Positions 43,982 to 52,679 of a DNA stretch of 64,000 nucleotides are shown piece after piece (within the stretch, counting starts at the first letter, position 1; every line of letters begins with the position of its first letter). Made by a program: the position numbers and the translations under genes. The notes below the pieces were generated by a model. The model had not been told where the DNA came from, ran no database searches, and worked only from the letters and a program-made list of their open reading frames with translations. Origin of the DNA: Gammaproteobacteria bacterium 45_16_T64. GTDB taxonomy: Bacteria > Pseudomonadota > Gammaproteobacteria > Pseudomonadales > Ketobacteraceae. The stretch spans positions 33,741 to 97,740 of the forward strand of contig MABD01000026.1 in NCBI GenBank assembly GCA_002162955.1, written 5' to 3'.

Positions 43982-45124
43982 ATGTCTAAGAAACGCGTGC
44001 TTTATGTCGATGATTCTTCGAGTATGCAGAAAATAGTGCAAGGAATATTAAGGGAAAAATATTCAGTGTGCTGCGCCTTTGATGCTCAGACGGCTCTCGA
44101 AATGATGGATCAGGCTATGCCTGATGCTTGCCTATTGGACATAGAAATGCCTTCTATCGATGGATACGAGTTGGCGCGTTTGATTCGAAAAAGGCATGAT
44201 GGATCGGCCGTGCCGATTATTTTTCTTTCCGGTATGAACAGTGAGGCGGTAATCCTAAAAAGTTATGAGGCTGGTGGTGATGATTTTATTACCAAACCTA
44301 TTGTTGAAGATGAGCTAAAGGCAAAGCTATCTATAGCTTTGTCAACAAGCGAGAAGGCGCGTTCGGCCGCGAGTGTTAGCAAAGAGGTCAAGAAAGCCAA
44401 GAACGTAGCGTTTGATGCGATGAGAAATGCCGCCGATATAGGGCAGTTATTGGATTATGTTCAAAAGACAATTGCTTGTAAAAGTTTTGATGAACTGGGT
44501 GAAATGATGCTCGGTATTGTTGATGAGTATGGACTCAGTGCGGCGCTGGAGCTTCGTACTCAGAAGAAACATTACCAATATTCCCATGTAGGAGTGATAC
44601 ATCCGTTAGAGCAAAGGATTATTGACCTTTTTAGAAAAGAAAAAAGGATGATGGATTTTAATAATCGGTCATTGATTAATTATGAGAATGTATCGATTTT
44701 AATAAAGAACATGCCTTTGGGCGACGATAATCGCTACGGGCAATTAAAGGATGTGTTGGCAACATTGGCGCAGGCAAGTGAGCCTGTTATTCAAAATTTG
44801 TACTTTCGTAAGCAGATAAACGCGCAACGTTTGAAATTGCTTACGATGACCGAAATGGTGGAGGAATCACTTAAGCGTGTTGCTGATTTACATAAGGATA
44901 ATAAATACGAGAGCTTTCGTAGCGTAGACGGCATTTTGCAGGATGCGGTAGAGCTTTTTCATCGTCTAAATATGACGGAATCTTGTGAACATTCCATTAT
45001 TGTATTTTTTACTGATAGGCTGAAAACCATTGAGGAAAGATGTAAGCAGAGTGATGAGCTGGATGAGGAGTTGGCGTTAATTCTTAGGGCGCTAAGAGAA
45101 ACGTTAGGACTTATTACCGTATGA
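43982..45124 (+). CDS. Receiver-domain protein with unassigned C-terminal domain
   Basis: This is a 380-residue protein if started at ATG 43982, where the receiver domain begins; upstream in-frame ATG 43928 and GTG 43913 are possible and none has a good ribosome site. The receiver has DD at 10-11, phosphoacceptor Asp53 in CLLDIEMPSIDG and the conserved Lys in DFITKPI. A helical linker rich in Lys/Ala follows. The C-terminal domain (about 140-380) resembles GAF-like or helical output regions but has no motif I recognise; there is no DNA-binding, GGDEF or phosphatase signature. It is transcribed alone, opposite argD. Confidence 0.8.
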   Translation: MSKKRVLYVDDSSSMQKIVQGILREKYSVCCAFDAQTALEMMDQAMPDACLLDIEMPSIDGYELARLIRKRHDGSAVPIIFLSGMNSEAVILKSYEAGGDDFITKPIVEDELKAKLSIALSTSEKARSAASVSKEVKKAKNVAFDAMRNAADIGQLLDYVQKTIACKSFDELGEMMLGIVDEYGLSAALELRTQKKHYQYSHVGVIHPLEQRIIDLFRKEKRMMDFNNRSLINYENVSILIKNMPLGDDNRYGQLKDVLATLAQASEPVIQNLYFRKQINAQRLKLLTMTEMVEESLKRVADLHKDNKYESFRSVDGILQDAVELFHRLNMTESCEHSIIVFFTDRLKTIEERCKQSDELDEELALILRALRETLGLITV

Positions 45125-45195
45125 TTAGGCGCTAATTTACTCGCATTGGTGAGCAAGAGAGCAGCGTGGTTTGTTACACTGCTCTCTATAGAGGG

Positions 45196-47535
45196 TTAAA
45201 GTGTTAGTAGGTATTGGACGAGATCCGATACTTCACCCTGTGATTCGGCACACCATGGGTGCGGCGCATCAGGCATACCAATTGGCGTTGGGGTACCCAT
45301 CTCGCCTGGTCCATATTCAGCTCTCATGCGTTGGTAATCCCAATAGTAATATTCGTTATCCCAAGGAACCTCGACAAAATACTTATGGCGCTCAATGAAG
45401 CGGTTTTGCCTGGCCCCTGTGTCATTGTCACTGCTGGACTCTGATTTTGGTATTCTAAATACATCACCTTTTTGCAAATGGGCAGGGTAGGGGTCAGGGT
45501 GACCTGCACCACCTTTTCCTGGGTTGGTGGGTGGATGAAGCGTGTAGTAGTCGTTGTAGAGGTCCGTTCCTGAAGAGCATCGGTCTGGAGTCACTAGGTC
45601 CTCAAGGTTGCTTACATGCCCATCACTCAATAGGCCTCGGTGCTGTGTCCAGTACAGGTCTCGTAGGAACGTTGCCCTGATGGATTGCACTTGTGTTTGA
45701 TAGATTGTTGGAGCAAAGAAACGCCCCACTTTATCTAATCGGACCATCTCCTCGTTAGTATTGGCGCTTAACCCATCTTGGTGACAGCTGCTGCAGTCCC
45801 GGTCAAAGGTCGCTTTACCATTGTTGACGGCTGCAACAACACCGGGAAAGGCTTCCCAACCTTGGCTGATAAACTCGTGCTCAGAAGGTGTCGTTTCTGT
45901 TTGGCTAGATAGCAGTGCATTCTCACCTAACCAACGATAGAGCCCGATATTACGTAGCAGATCATCATCTTCATCTAATGTTGTCATGTACGCAGTTAAT
46001 GCTTGCAGCGATTCCTTGTCCATAGAACCTTGCGCGCCATCAGGTTCTTCGGAGTGAATGTAGGAACCTTCAAAGCCGACATAAGACTCGGTATGAGAGA
46101 GTGACCTACGAATGGCCATATAGTTGGTTACTGAAGGAATGGTGATCGGTGAAAATTGATAATCATTATCGGTTTCACTGCCTTCTCCGACCGCACGTAC
46201 AACATTGTGCTCCCCTGTACCTTGAGGCATGTGGTAAATCAGCATCGTTTTGTCGATATCTTCATTGGCACCATCGGTCCAGACAGGGCCTAGTTCCTTG
46301 GTTTTGATGCCATCGAAGTTATCAAGTAACGCCCATTTCATGCTCCATGTGGGGTTCGGTAGACCTGGAAACACCTTTGTGGTTTGTACGCCGGGGGCAG
46401 ACTCATAACTGATTTGATAGCCGTGACAAGAGGCACAGTTAAAGCCTATCCATTCACCTTTACCTGCGTAGGGGTTGATGGATTCTGCATAACGATATCC
46501 GGCCCAGCCACTGTTTCGTGTAACCCCCTTGGTTAACTGAGGTGTTAATGTAAGAAAACCGGGAATCGGGTTTTTCTGGGGGTACGGCTCAAAGTAAATA
46601 TCATCAAGTGCTTCGCTGGGAACCTGGCCTTCAATGGCTGGCACTGCACCGAACAATAACGCTGGGTCTGCTAACAAACCAGTGACAGGGTCAACAGCCT
46701 GATAATCAAAAATCTTTTCCCAATCAAGGTTTCTGAGGTTATGAGCGGCGCCGATATTGTAATCATAAGCCCAGAATATGGCTCTACCTTTTGCCACAAG
46801 AGTGTCGAAATCGGTATTGTCCACGGTGATTTCAATGGGAGCGGTTGATTTTGTCTCCGATAATGTGGACACCACATCGCAACGGTGTTCAAAGTCGGGT
46901 TCGGTGATGCGCGCGGTTTGGGCGTCAATCACATTATGGGGTTCGCCTGGGCGAATAAGGGAATCGTTAAAACCGGTTCTTTTCTGGACCTGTACAATAA
47001 GCGGGCCACTACTCGCGTGATCAGGCACTCGGAATTGAATCTGTGTATCTTCCCAATGCTTTACATTGGCGGGCCATTCGCTGCGAACTTCGCTGGTTTC
47101 AAAGTTGACTTGTTTTTGTATGTCGAGGCTTTGCTCGAACATCGTCAGATCAGTTTCTAAAATACGGGTAGTACCGATCATTATTTTTGAGAAATCAGTA
47201 TCAACACCTGCACCAAACCCAGTGCCATAAAGTGTAATGATATCACCGGGTGTAAATGTGGGTGAGGAGGGGGTGCCTGATTGCCATACGGTACTGTTAT
47301 TGACGTCTATTTGCGAGATCACCGGTTGCGCAAAAACCGATGCTGAGGTTGATCTTGCACTTTCTCTGGCAGAATCGAATTGGCAAATTTCTTCCTGATC
47401 AGGAAAGTCTCCCACTTTGTCACAGCCAACTAACATGATAGGTGTGATAACAGAAGCAACCATGGGCCAGAAGCGCCTCGATGGTTTTCGGTGGGTTGTT
47501 ATTTTATGCTCTTTTCTTATTGTTGAGTTTTTCAT
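45196..47535 (-). CDS. Di-heme cytochrome lipoprotein with IPT-like domain
   Basis: This is a 779-residue lipoprotein from ATG 47535, which has AGGGG about 10 nt upstream; a TTG at 47559 is less likely. The lipobox is MLVGC at about residue 38. An IPT/TIG-like immunoglobulin fold follows (PTFTPGDIITLYGTGFG). Two c-type heme motifs, CASCHGY and CSSCHQDG, lie in the middle and C-terminal parts, the latter like the cytochrome c peroxidase/MauG-type or RoxA-type C-terminal region (DGHVSNLEDLV, GDVFRIPK). A Tyr/Trp-rich C-terminus is present. It is probably an envelope oxidase or peroxidase-like enzyme; RoxA-type rubber oxygenases share a two-heme layout, but that link is weak. Confidence 0.78.
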   Translation of the reverse strand: MKNSTIRKEHKITTHRKPSRRFWPMVASVITPIMLVGCDKVGDFPDQEEICQFDSARESARSTSASVFAQPVISQIDVNNSTVWQSGTPSSPTFTPGDIITLYGTGFGAGVDTDFSKIMIGTTRILETDLTMFEQSLDIQKQVNFETSEVRSEWPANVKHWEDTQIQFRVPDHASSGPLIVQVQKRTGFNDSLIRPGEPHNVIDAQTARITEPDFEHRCDVVSTLSETKSTAPIEITVDNTDFDTLVAKGRAIFWAYDYNIGAAHNLRNLDWEKIFDYQAVDPVTGLLADPALLFGAVPAIEGQVPSEALDDIYFEPYPQKNPIPGFLTLTPQLTKGVTRNSGWAGYRYAESINPYAGKGEWIGFNCASCHGYQISYESAPGVQTTKVFPGLPNPTWSMKWALLDNFDGIKTKELGPVWTDGANEDIDKTMLIYHMPQGTGEHNVVRAVGEGSETDNDYQFSPITIPSVTNYMAIRRSLSHTESYVGFEGSYIHSEEPDGAQGSMDKESLQALTAYMTTLDEDDDLLRNIGLYRWLGENALLSSQTETTPSEHEFISQGWEAFPGVVAAVNNGKATFDRDCSSCHQDGLSANTNEEMVRLDKVGRFFAPTIYQTQVQSIRATFLRDLYWTQHRGLLSDGHVSNLEDLVTPDRCSSGTDLYNDYYTLHPPTNPGKGGAGHPDPYPAHLQKGDVFRIPKSESSSDNDTGARQNRFIERHKYFVEVPWDNEYYYWDYQRMRAEYGPGEMGTPTPIGMPDAPHPWCAESQGEVSDLVQYLLTL

Positions 47536-47921
47536 TACTAGTATTCCCCTCTTCTCCAATGCTCTCGGTTTTTGGGTGTTGTTTTAGGCATACTTTAAAA
47601 GATGATCGAGGCCGATCCCATGATCAAAGAGGCCAATCTGTTGACCTATCAGGGCCACTTGTGAATTTTGAGAACGGAGGGGGGGTTGAAAACCGAAGTG
47701 GCATTCCATAGGGTTTTATATTCTAGCGAATTGCTCGTGTCCGTTTTTTCCTGTAGAAGGCGGGGCGAGTAATTTGTATCTTATTTTTCGAATATTGTAA
47801 CCGCTAAATTCAAACCATAAGAATAAAAGTGAATATATATGAATATGCCGATTGTTTTTGTCAAAGTACTTATCAACACATTGTCACGGATTTGTGTTTT
47901 TCGTGATGTGTTAATACAGCG
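47536..47921. other. Divergent intergenic region
   Basis: This 386-bp AT-rich gap holds no supported gene. An imperfect inverted repeat (AACACA and TCACG at 47875-47888, CGTGA and TGTGTT at 47902-47912) lies directly before the AraC-type gene and could be its operator. I found no remnant of an AraC sensor domain in the frame upstream. Confidence 0.4.
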
Positions 47922-48314
47922 ATGAGTTTTCCTATTGAGTGTATAGACCCGATATTGCCAAAGGCTCAAGGCCTACAGGTGCAACGAGATCCACTTTCAC
48001 TTTCCTATCAAGTCTATCATGCGATTATGACCGAATTCGATGGACAAAAACCCGAATTAGCGATGATTGCAAATCAGTTGGGTGTGAGTAGCCGGTCATT
48101 ACGACGACACCTACAATCAGAGGGTGCTAGGTTTTCGTCTATTATGCAGCAGGTCATGGTGGATCTATCGAAGAAAAAGCTTGCAGATTCTGATTCGATT
48201 CAGTGTGTAGCGTACGATATGGGGTTCTCTGAGCCGAGTGCTTTTTCTCGTGCTTTTCGCCGTTGGACGCAGCAGACGCCAAAAGAGTATCGGATGAAAA
48301 TGCAATCTCAATAG
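47922..48314 (+). CDS. Short AraC-family regulator, DNA-binding domain only
   Basis: This 130-residue protein consists of an AraC/XylS DNA-binding domain with two helix-turn-helix units: LAMIANQLGVSSRSLRRHLQSEG at about 50-72 and IQCVAYDMGFSEPSAFSRAFRRWTQQTPKEYR at about 93-124. AraC proteins are usually about 300 residues with an N-terminal sensor, which is missing here. The N-terminal 45 residues are not a known sensor. Short AraC proteins like SoxS act through level alone, so it may be functional. It precedes the hydantoinase B and molybdopterin genes on the same strand and is the natural candidate for their control. Confidence 0.85.
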   Translation: MSFPIECIDPILPKAQGLQVQRDPLSLSYQVYHAIMTEFDGQKPELAMIANQLGVSSRSLRRHLQSEGARFSSIMQQVMVDLSKKKLADSDSIQCVAYDMGFSEPSAFSRAFRRWTQQTPKEYRMKMQSQ

Positions 48315-48349
48315 CAAATGGCAATAATAGGTTGGTAATAGGAGGTATC

Positions 48350-48397
48350 TTGTCCTTTTTGGCTCTTTTGTCGGGGGGCCCCGTTGTTTATCGTTAA
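48350..48397 (+). CDS. Possible 15-codon leader peptide
   Basis: AGGAGGT (48340-48346) is followed 3 nt later by a TTG-started frame of 15 codons ending TAA at 48395. It would encode a hydrophobic peptide (MSFLALLSGGPVVYR). The spacing is short and the start weak, so this is tentative, but it is the only strong ribosome site before hyuB. Confidence 0.2.
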   Translation: MSFLALLSGGPVVYR

Positions 48398-48439
48398 CTT
48401 ATCAGCGACAATTTTTTCTTTTGATAAGACCTCCTTACT

Positions 48440-49996
48440 ATGAATCCAATTGAACTCGGAATTTTTGTCAGTCGCATAGAATCTATTTGTGATGAGATGG
48501 GCGCTATATTACGGCGCGCGGCCTTTTCCCCAAACATCAAGGACCGCATGGATTTCTCCTGTGCGATTTTTGGACCGGAAGGTGATCTGTGTGCTCAAGC
48601 AGCACATATCCCTGTGCACCTGGGCAGTATGGCCTATGCAATGGCGGATATTGTTAAATCGATTGATTGGCAAAAAGGGGACATGGTGGTCCTAAATGAC
48701 CCCTACTTAGGAGGGACACATTTACCGGATGTCACGGTGATTGCTCCCTTATTTGTATCTGCTGATGTTGATAATGGACGGGGCCAGGAGACTTTAGTCG
48801 GGTTTATCGCTAATCGAGCGCATCATGCCAATATCGGTGCTACCTCACCGGGATCAATGCCTATCTCCACCACGCTGGAAGAAGAAGGCATGGTGATACC
48901 TCCAACGATTCTGGTGCGAAATGGTCAAGTGGATGAGGCGGTTTTGTTGCGAATTTCAGGGGGGAGTACTGGGCAAAGTTACGGTGATTTTTCGGCCCAA
49001 ATTAGCGCGAATCGTGTTGGATGTGATCGCCTCGAAGCGTTGATTCTACAACGAGACATCGTGCATTACGCTAACTTTCTAGTAGAACTCAACGCCTATG
49101 GTTCGCGGCTCGCACGGGCAGCGCTAGGTGATCTGCCGGATGGGATATATCGATTCGAAGATTACTTGGACGACGATGGCGCGGGTGAAGAAAATATTAC
49201 TATTGCGGCAACGATTACCATTGATAGCGGTAGTGTTTGCGTGGATTTTAGTGGTACCCATTCTCAAGTGACGGGCAATGTGAATTGCCCGCTATCTGTC
49301 GCAGCAGCAGCGGTATATTACGTTTTTCGCTGTTTGATGCCGGCCCATACCCCTGCCTGTGCGGGCACCTTTAGTGCTATTTCATTGCGTGCCAAGAAGG
49401 GGAGTTTACTTGATGCACACCGCCCTGCCGCAGTTGCGGCTGGCAACGTAGAAACCAGCACTCGAGTTGTCGACGTCATCCTTGGTGCGCTGGCTCAAGC
49501 TATTCCCCATAGAATCCCCGCCGCTAGCCATGGCAGCATGAATAATGTCGCAATGGGAGCGGTTGCCTCGGCGGAACATGCTCAGTGGGATTACTATGAA
49601 ACTATTGGCGGCGGGATGGGGGCCCATCAAGGCGGCCCCGGAATGCATGCTGTACAGACCCATATGACGAACACGTTAAATACGCCAATCGAGAGCTTAG
49701 AGAGTCACTATCCTTTACGTGTTATGGCTTATCGGGTACGAGAGAGATCAGGTGGTGGTGGACAGTTTGTCGGGGGCGATGGGCTGGAGAGGAGCATGAT
49801 GTTTCTTGCTCCAGCAACGGTCACGTTGCTGACGGAGCGCCGAGTGCATGCGCCTTGGGGGCTTTCTGGAGGTAATGATGGAGCGTTGGGTGAGAATAGA
49901 TTAAATGGTGAATTGCTACCTCCAAAGGTAGCGATTGACGTGATGAAAGGAGATCAAATTAGCATCAAGACGCCAGGAGGTGGCGGTTGGGGTTAA
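48440..49996 (+). CDS. Hydantoinase B/oxoprolinase-family protein
   Basis: This 518-residue protein is of the HyuB family. The start MNPIELGIFVSRIESICDEMGAILRRAAFSPNIKDRMDFSC and the following AQAAHIPVHLGSMAYAM match the family's N-terminus. NDPYLGGTHLPDVTVIAPLF and the C-terminal KTPGGGGWG are also typical. HyuB usually forms a heterodimer with HyuA for ATP-dependent ring opening of hydantoins or oxoproline, or carboxylation of acetone or acetophenone. No HyuA gene lies next to it. The start lacks a Shine-Dalgarno sequence and is preceded by CCTCC instead. The molybdopterin gene follows at 54 nt. Confidence 0.88.
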   Translation: MNPIELGIFVSRIESICDEMGAILRRAAFSPNIKDRMDFSCAIFGPEGDLCAQAAHIPVHLGSMAYAMADIVKSIDWQKGDMVVLNDPYLGGTHLPDVTVIAPLFVSADVDNGRGQETLVGFIANRAHHANIGATSPGSMPISTTLEEEGMVIPPTILVRNGQVDEAVLLRISGGSTGQSYGDFSAQISANRVGCDRLEALILQRDIVHYANFLVELNAYGSRLARAALGDLPDGIYRFEDYLDDDGAGEENITIAATITIDSGSVCVDFSGTHSQVTGNVNCPLSVAAAAVYYVFRCLMPAHTPACAGTFSAISLRAKKGSLLDAHRPAAVAAGNVETSTRVVDVILGALAQAIPHRIPAASHGSMNNVAMGAVASAEHAQWDYYETIGGGMGAHQGGPGMHAVQTHMTNTLNTPIESLESHYPLRVMAYRVRERSGGGGQFVGGDGLERSMMFLAPATVTLLTERRVHAPWGLSGGNDGALGENRLNGELLPPKVAIDVMKGDQISIKTPGGGGWG

Positions 49997-50050
49997 TTTG
50001 GTCGGGTTGGTTGGTAAGGTTAGTTGGTGGATCTAACAGAGGGGCATGGC

Positions 50051-52210
50051 ATGAGAGAGGCAACAGAAAAAGTAACGGGAAACGGAGAGAGGACAACACA
50101 CTATCGAGCATGTCATTTGTGCGAAGCATTGTGTGGTGTCGAAATACAGGTCGAACAAGGTAAGGTTGTGTCGATCAAAGGGGATAAAAATGACCCTCTG
50201 AGTCAGGGGTATATCTGTCCAAAGGCGACGGCTTTACAGGATATTCATGAGGACCCCGATCGTTTGCGTCACCCCGTTAAGCGGGTGGGTGAGAGCTGGG
50301 AACAAATCTCTTGGGATGAAGCGTTGGACTTAGTCGCTAACAATTTGGTTTCGACACATCAAAACCATGGTGCAAATGCCGTCGGCGCTTATTTTGGTAA
50401 TCCCAGCATCCATAACTGGGGCATGATTACCCATGCACCGAACTTGTTTAAAATGCTAAAAACCAAGAGTCGATTTTCTGCCACGTCGGTTGATCAGCTG
50501 CCTCATCAACTCATAGCCTATTGGATGTACGGTCATCAATTATTGGTGCCTGTTCCTGATATCGATCGTAGTGATTTTATTGTGATTGCAGGCGGTAATC
50601 CGATGGCCTCGAATGGTAGTTTATGGACGGTACCTGGATTTAGGCACCGTGCGAAGGCGCTGCAAAGTCGAGGGGGTAAGATCGTTGTGCTAGATCCTCG
50701 TCTTACTGAAACAGCTGAGATTGCGGACGAACATTACTTTGTTAAACCCGGTACGGATGCTTGGTTATTGTTTGCCATTATTAATGTATTGTTTACTGAA
50801 GACTTGGTGGACTTAGGGCGTTTGGCAGATCATGTAGAAGGTCTCGATGATATTCGTGTGATCGCTGAGGCGTTTGTTCTGGACGACGTTGCTGAGATTA
50901 CGGGAATGCCAGCGGAGTCTATTCAGCAATTGGCACGGGACTTTGCTGCTGCTGAGCGCGGCGTATTTTATGGCCGTATAGGATTGAGTACACAAGAGTT
51001 TGGTTCTCTTTGTCAGTGGGCTATTCAGTTGCTCAACATACTGACAGGCAACCTCGATGAAGAGGGTGGTTCGACCTTTAGTTTACCGGCCGTTGACCCT
51101 GTTAAAGGCCCTGCCAGCAAACCAGGGCATTATGGTGCATGGCATTCTAGGGTGCGTGGTTTGCCAGAGTTTGCCGGCGAGTTGCCTTGTTGTACATTAG
51201 CCGAAGAAATCCTTACCCCTGGCGAAGGACAGATTAAGACGTTGCTGACAGGGGCTGGCAATCCAGTATTGTCGACCCCTAATGGAGAGCAACTGGAGAA
51301 GGCGCTAGGATCTCTCGATTTTATGGTGTCGGTGGATTTTTATATTAATGAAACTACTCGTTTTGCTGATGTTATTCTCCCCCCGGTTAGCCCGCTAGAG
51401 CATGATCATTACGATTTAGCACTGATTGTTTTTGCCGTAAGAAATGTCGCGAAATACAGTGAAGCGGTATTTGAAAAGCCAGAAGGTACGCTTCATGATT
51501 GGGAAATATTCGCTCAATTAGGGGAGCGAGTGGGTAAGCAATTGGATGCTGCGCCTATGCCGGTTTTCTTACCATCCCAAATTCTGGAGATGGGTTTGCA
51601 AGCTGGGCCTTATGGCGCGATGTCGGGGACAGCAAAAGGCAAAGAAATCGGACTGTCATTGGCCAAATTGAAAGCGCACCCTGAAGGCGTAGATCTTGGT
51701 GCTCATGAATCTCAATTGCCAGAGAGGCTGTGCACCGATCAACAGTTAATTCAACTGGCGCCGAAAGAACTGATTGCAGATATACCGAGGTTATTAGCGC
51801 AACCGAAAGCAGTGCATGATAAGTTGTTATTGATAGGGCGCCGACATGTTCGATCCAATAATTCCTGGATGCATAACTATCAACGTTTGGTGAAAGGCAA
51901 GCCTCGAGATCAGCTTATCATGAATATCTCTGATGCTGAGAGTCTAGGGGTAGTGAATAATGGTATGGTCGAAATCCGTTCAAGGGTCGGCCAAGTACGA
52001 GCCACCGTAGAAGTCAGTGAAAATATCATGCCGGGAGTCGTCTCGTTACCCCATGGCTGGGGTCACCACAGGAAGGGAACACGAGTCTCGATTGCTCAAG
52101 AACATGCAGGAGTGAGCGCTAATGATCTGACAGATGACCTGTTTGTTGATGAACTGTCAGGAAACGCAGCGCTTAGTGGAGTACCGGTCACTATAAAACC
52201 TTGCGAATGA
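50051..52210 (+). CDS. Molybdopterin-dependent oxidoreductase
   Basis: This is a 719-residue enzyme from ATG 50051, with GAGGGG 6 nt upstream. The [4Fe-4S] ligands are Cys21, Cys24, Cys28 and Cys56 (YRACHLCEALCGVEI). MPT-binding regions are recognisable (IVIAGGNPMASNG, VVLDPRLTETAE, C-terminal GVVSLPHGWGHHRKG). The stretch where Cys, Ser or SeCys binds Mo reads SATSVDQLPHQL, so the Mo ligand may be Asp or Ser, or absent. No leader, FeS subunit or anchor is encoded nearby, so it is a soluble single-subunit enzyme. Substrate unknown; co-transcription with hyuB is likely. Confidence 0.88.
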   Translation: MREATEKVTGNGERTTHYRACHLCEALCGVEIQVEQGKVVSIKGDKNDPLSQGYICPKATALQDIHEDPDRLRHPVKRVGESWEQISWDEALDLVANNLVSTHQNHGANAVGAYFGNPSIHNWGMITHAPNLFKMLKTKSRFSATSVDQLPHQLIAYWMYGHQLLVPVPDIDRSDFIVIAGGNPMASNGSLWTVPGFRHRAKALQSRGGKIVVLDPRLTETAEIADEHYFVKPGTDAWLLFAIINVLFTEDLVDLGRLADHVEGLDDIRVIAEAFVLDDVAEITGMPAESIQQLARDFAAAERGVFYGRIGLSTQEFGSLCQWAIQLLNILTGNLDEEGGSTFSLPAVDPVKGPASKPGHYGAWHSRVRGLPEFAGELPCCTLAEEILTPGEGQIKTLLTGAGNPVLSTPNGEQLEKALGSLDFMVSVDFYINETTRFADVILPPVSPLEHDHYDLALIVFAVRNVAKYSEAVFEKPEGTLHDWEIFAQLGERVGKQLDAAPMPVFLPSQILEMGLQAGPYGAMSGTAKGKEIGLSLAKLKAHPEGVDLGAHESQLPERLCTDQQLIQLAPKELIADIPRLLAQPKAVHDKLLLIGRRHVRSNNSWMHNYQRLVKGKPRDQLIMNISDAESLGVVNNGMVEIRSRVGQVRATVEVSENIMPGVVSLPHGWGHHRKGTRVSIAQEHAGVSANDLTDDLFVDELSGNAALSGVPVTIKPCE

Positions 52211-52305
52211 TCAGGTGTTTGTTGTCCAAAGGTTTGGTAGAATGCTGTACAGAGATAGAGCGTTTTATATAACCTATTGATATTTAAGAGAGTTAAGGGT
52301 GCATA

Positions 52306-52635
52306 ATGGAAACAGTTGAATTAATCAAAGAGCAAATCGGTAACAATGATGTGTTGTTATATATGAAAGGTACACCTCAGTTTCCTCAATGTGGCTTTTC
52401 TTCGCGTGCAGTAGAAGCACTTACGCACATCGGGCGACCTTTTGCATACGTCAATATTTTTGACCATCCAGAGATTCGTGCTGAGCTGCCTAAATATGCT
52501 AACTGGCCAACTTTCCCACAATTATGGGTAAAAGGTGAGTTAGTTGGTGGTTGTGACATCATCACTGAGATGTTTCAAAGTGGCGAGCTAAAGCCTTTAG
52601 TGGAAGAGGCCTCACCGGCTCAAGACGCTGAGTAG
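52306..52635 (+). CDS. grxD: Monothiol CGFS glutaredoxin (Grx4)
   Basis: This 109-residue protein has the active site CGFS at residues 29-32 in LLYMKGTPQFPQCGFSSRAVEAL. The glutathione-binding TP-x-LWV segment WPTFPQLWVKGELVGGCDI and length are those of Grx4/Grx5. CGFS glutaredoxins bind a [2Fe-2S] cluster with BolA proteins and deliver Fe-S clusters. The gene stands alone, with its own upstream AT-rich promoter region, and ends in a strong bidirectional terminator shared with the convergent GGDEF/EAL gene. Confidence 0.96.
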   Translation: METVELIKEQIGNNDVLLYMKGTPQFPQCGFSSRAVEALTHIGRPFAYVNIFDHPEIRAELPKYANWPTFPQLWVKGELVGGCDIITEMFQSGELKPLVEEASPAQDAE

Positions 52636-52650
52636 CATTTGAAAGAATAC

Positions 52651-52679
52651 AAAAAAGGAAGCATTAGCTTCCTTTTTTT
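52651..52679. terminator. Bidirectional terminator between grxD and the GGDEF/EAL gene
   Basis: AAAAAAGGAAGC (52651-52662), loop ATTA and GCTTCCTTTTTTT (52667-52679) give a near-perfect stem with T-runs both ways. The stop codon of the convergent gene (TAA at 52666-52664) lies in the loop. Confidence 0.88.
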
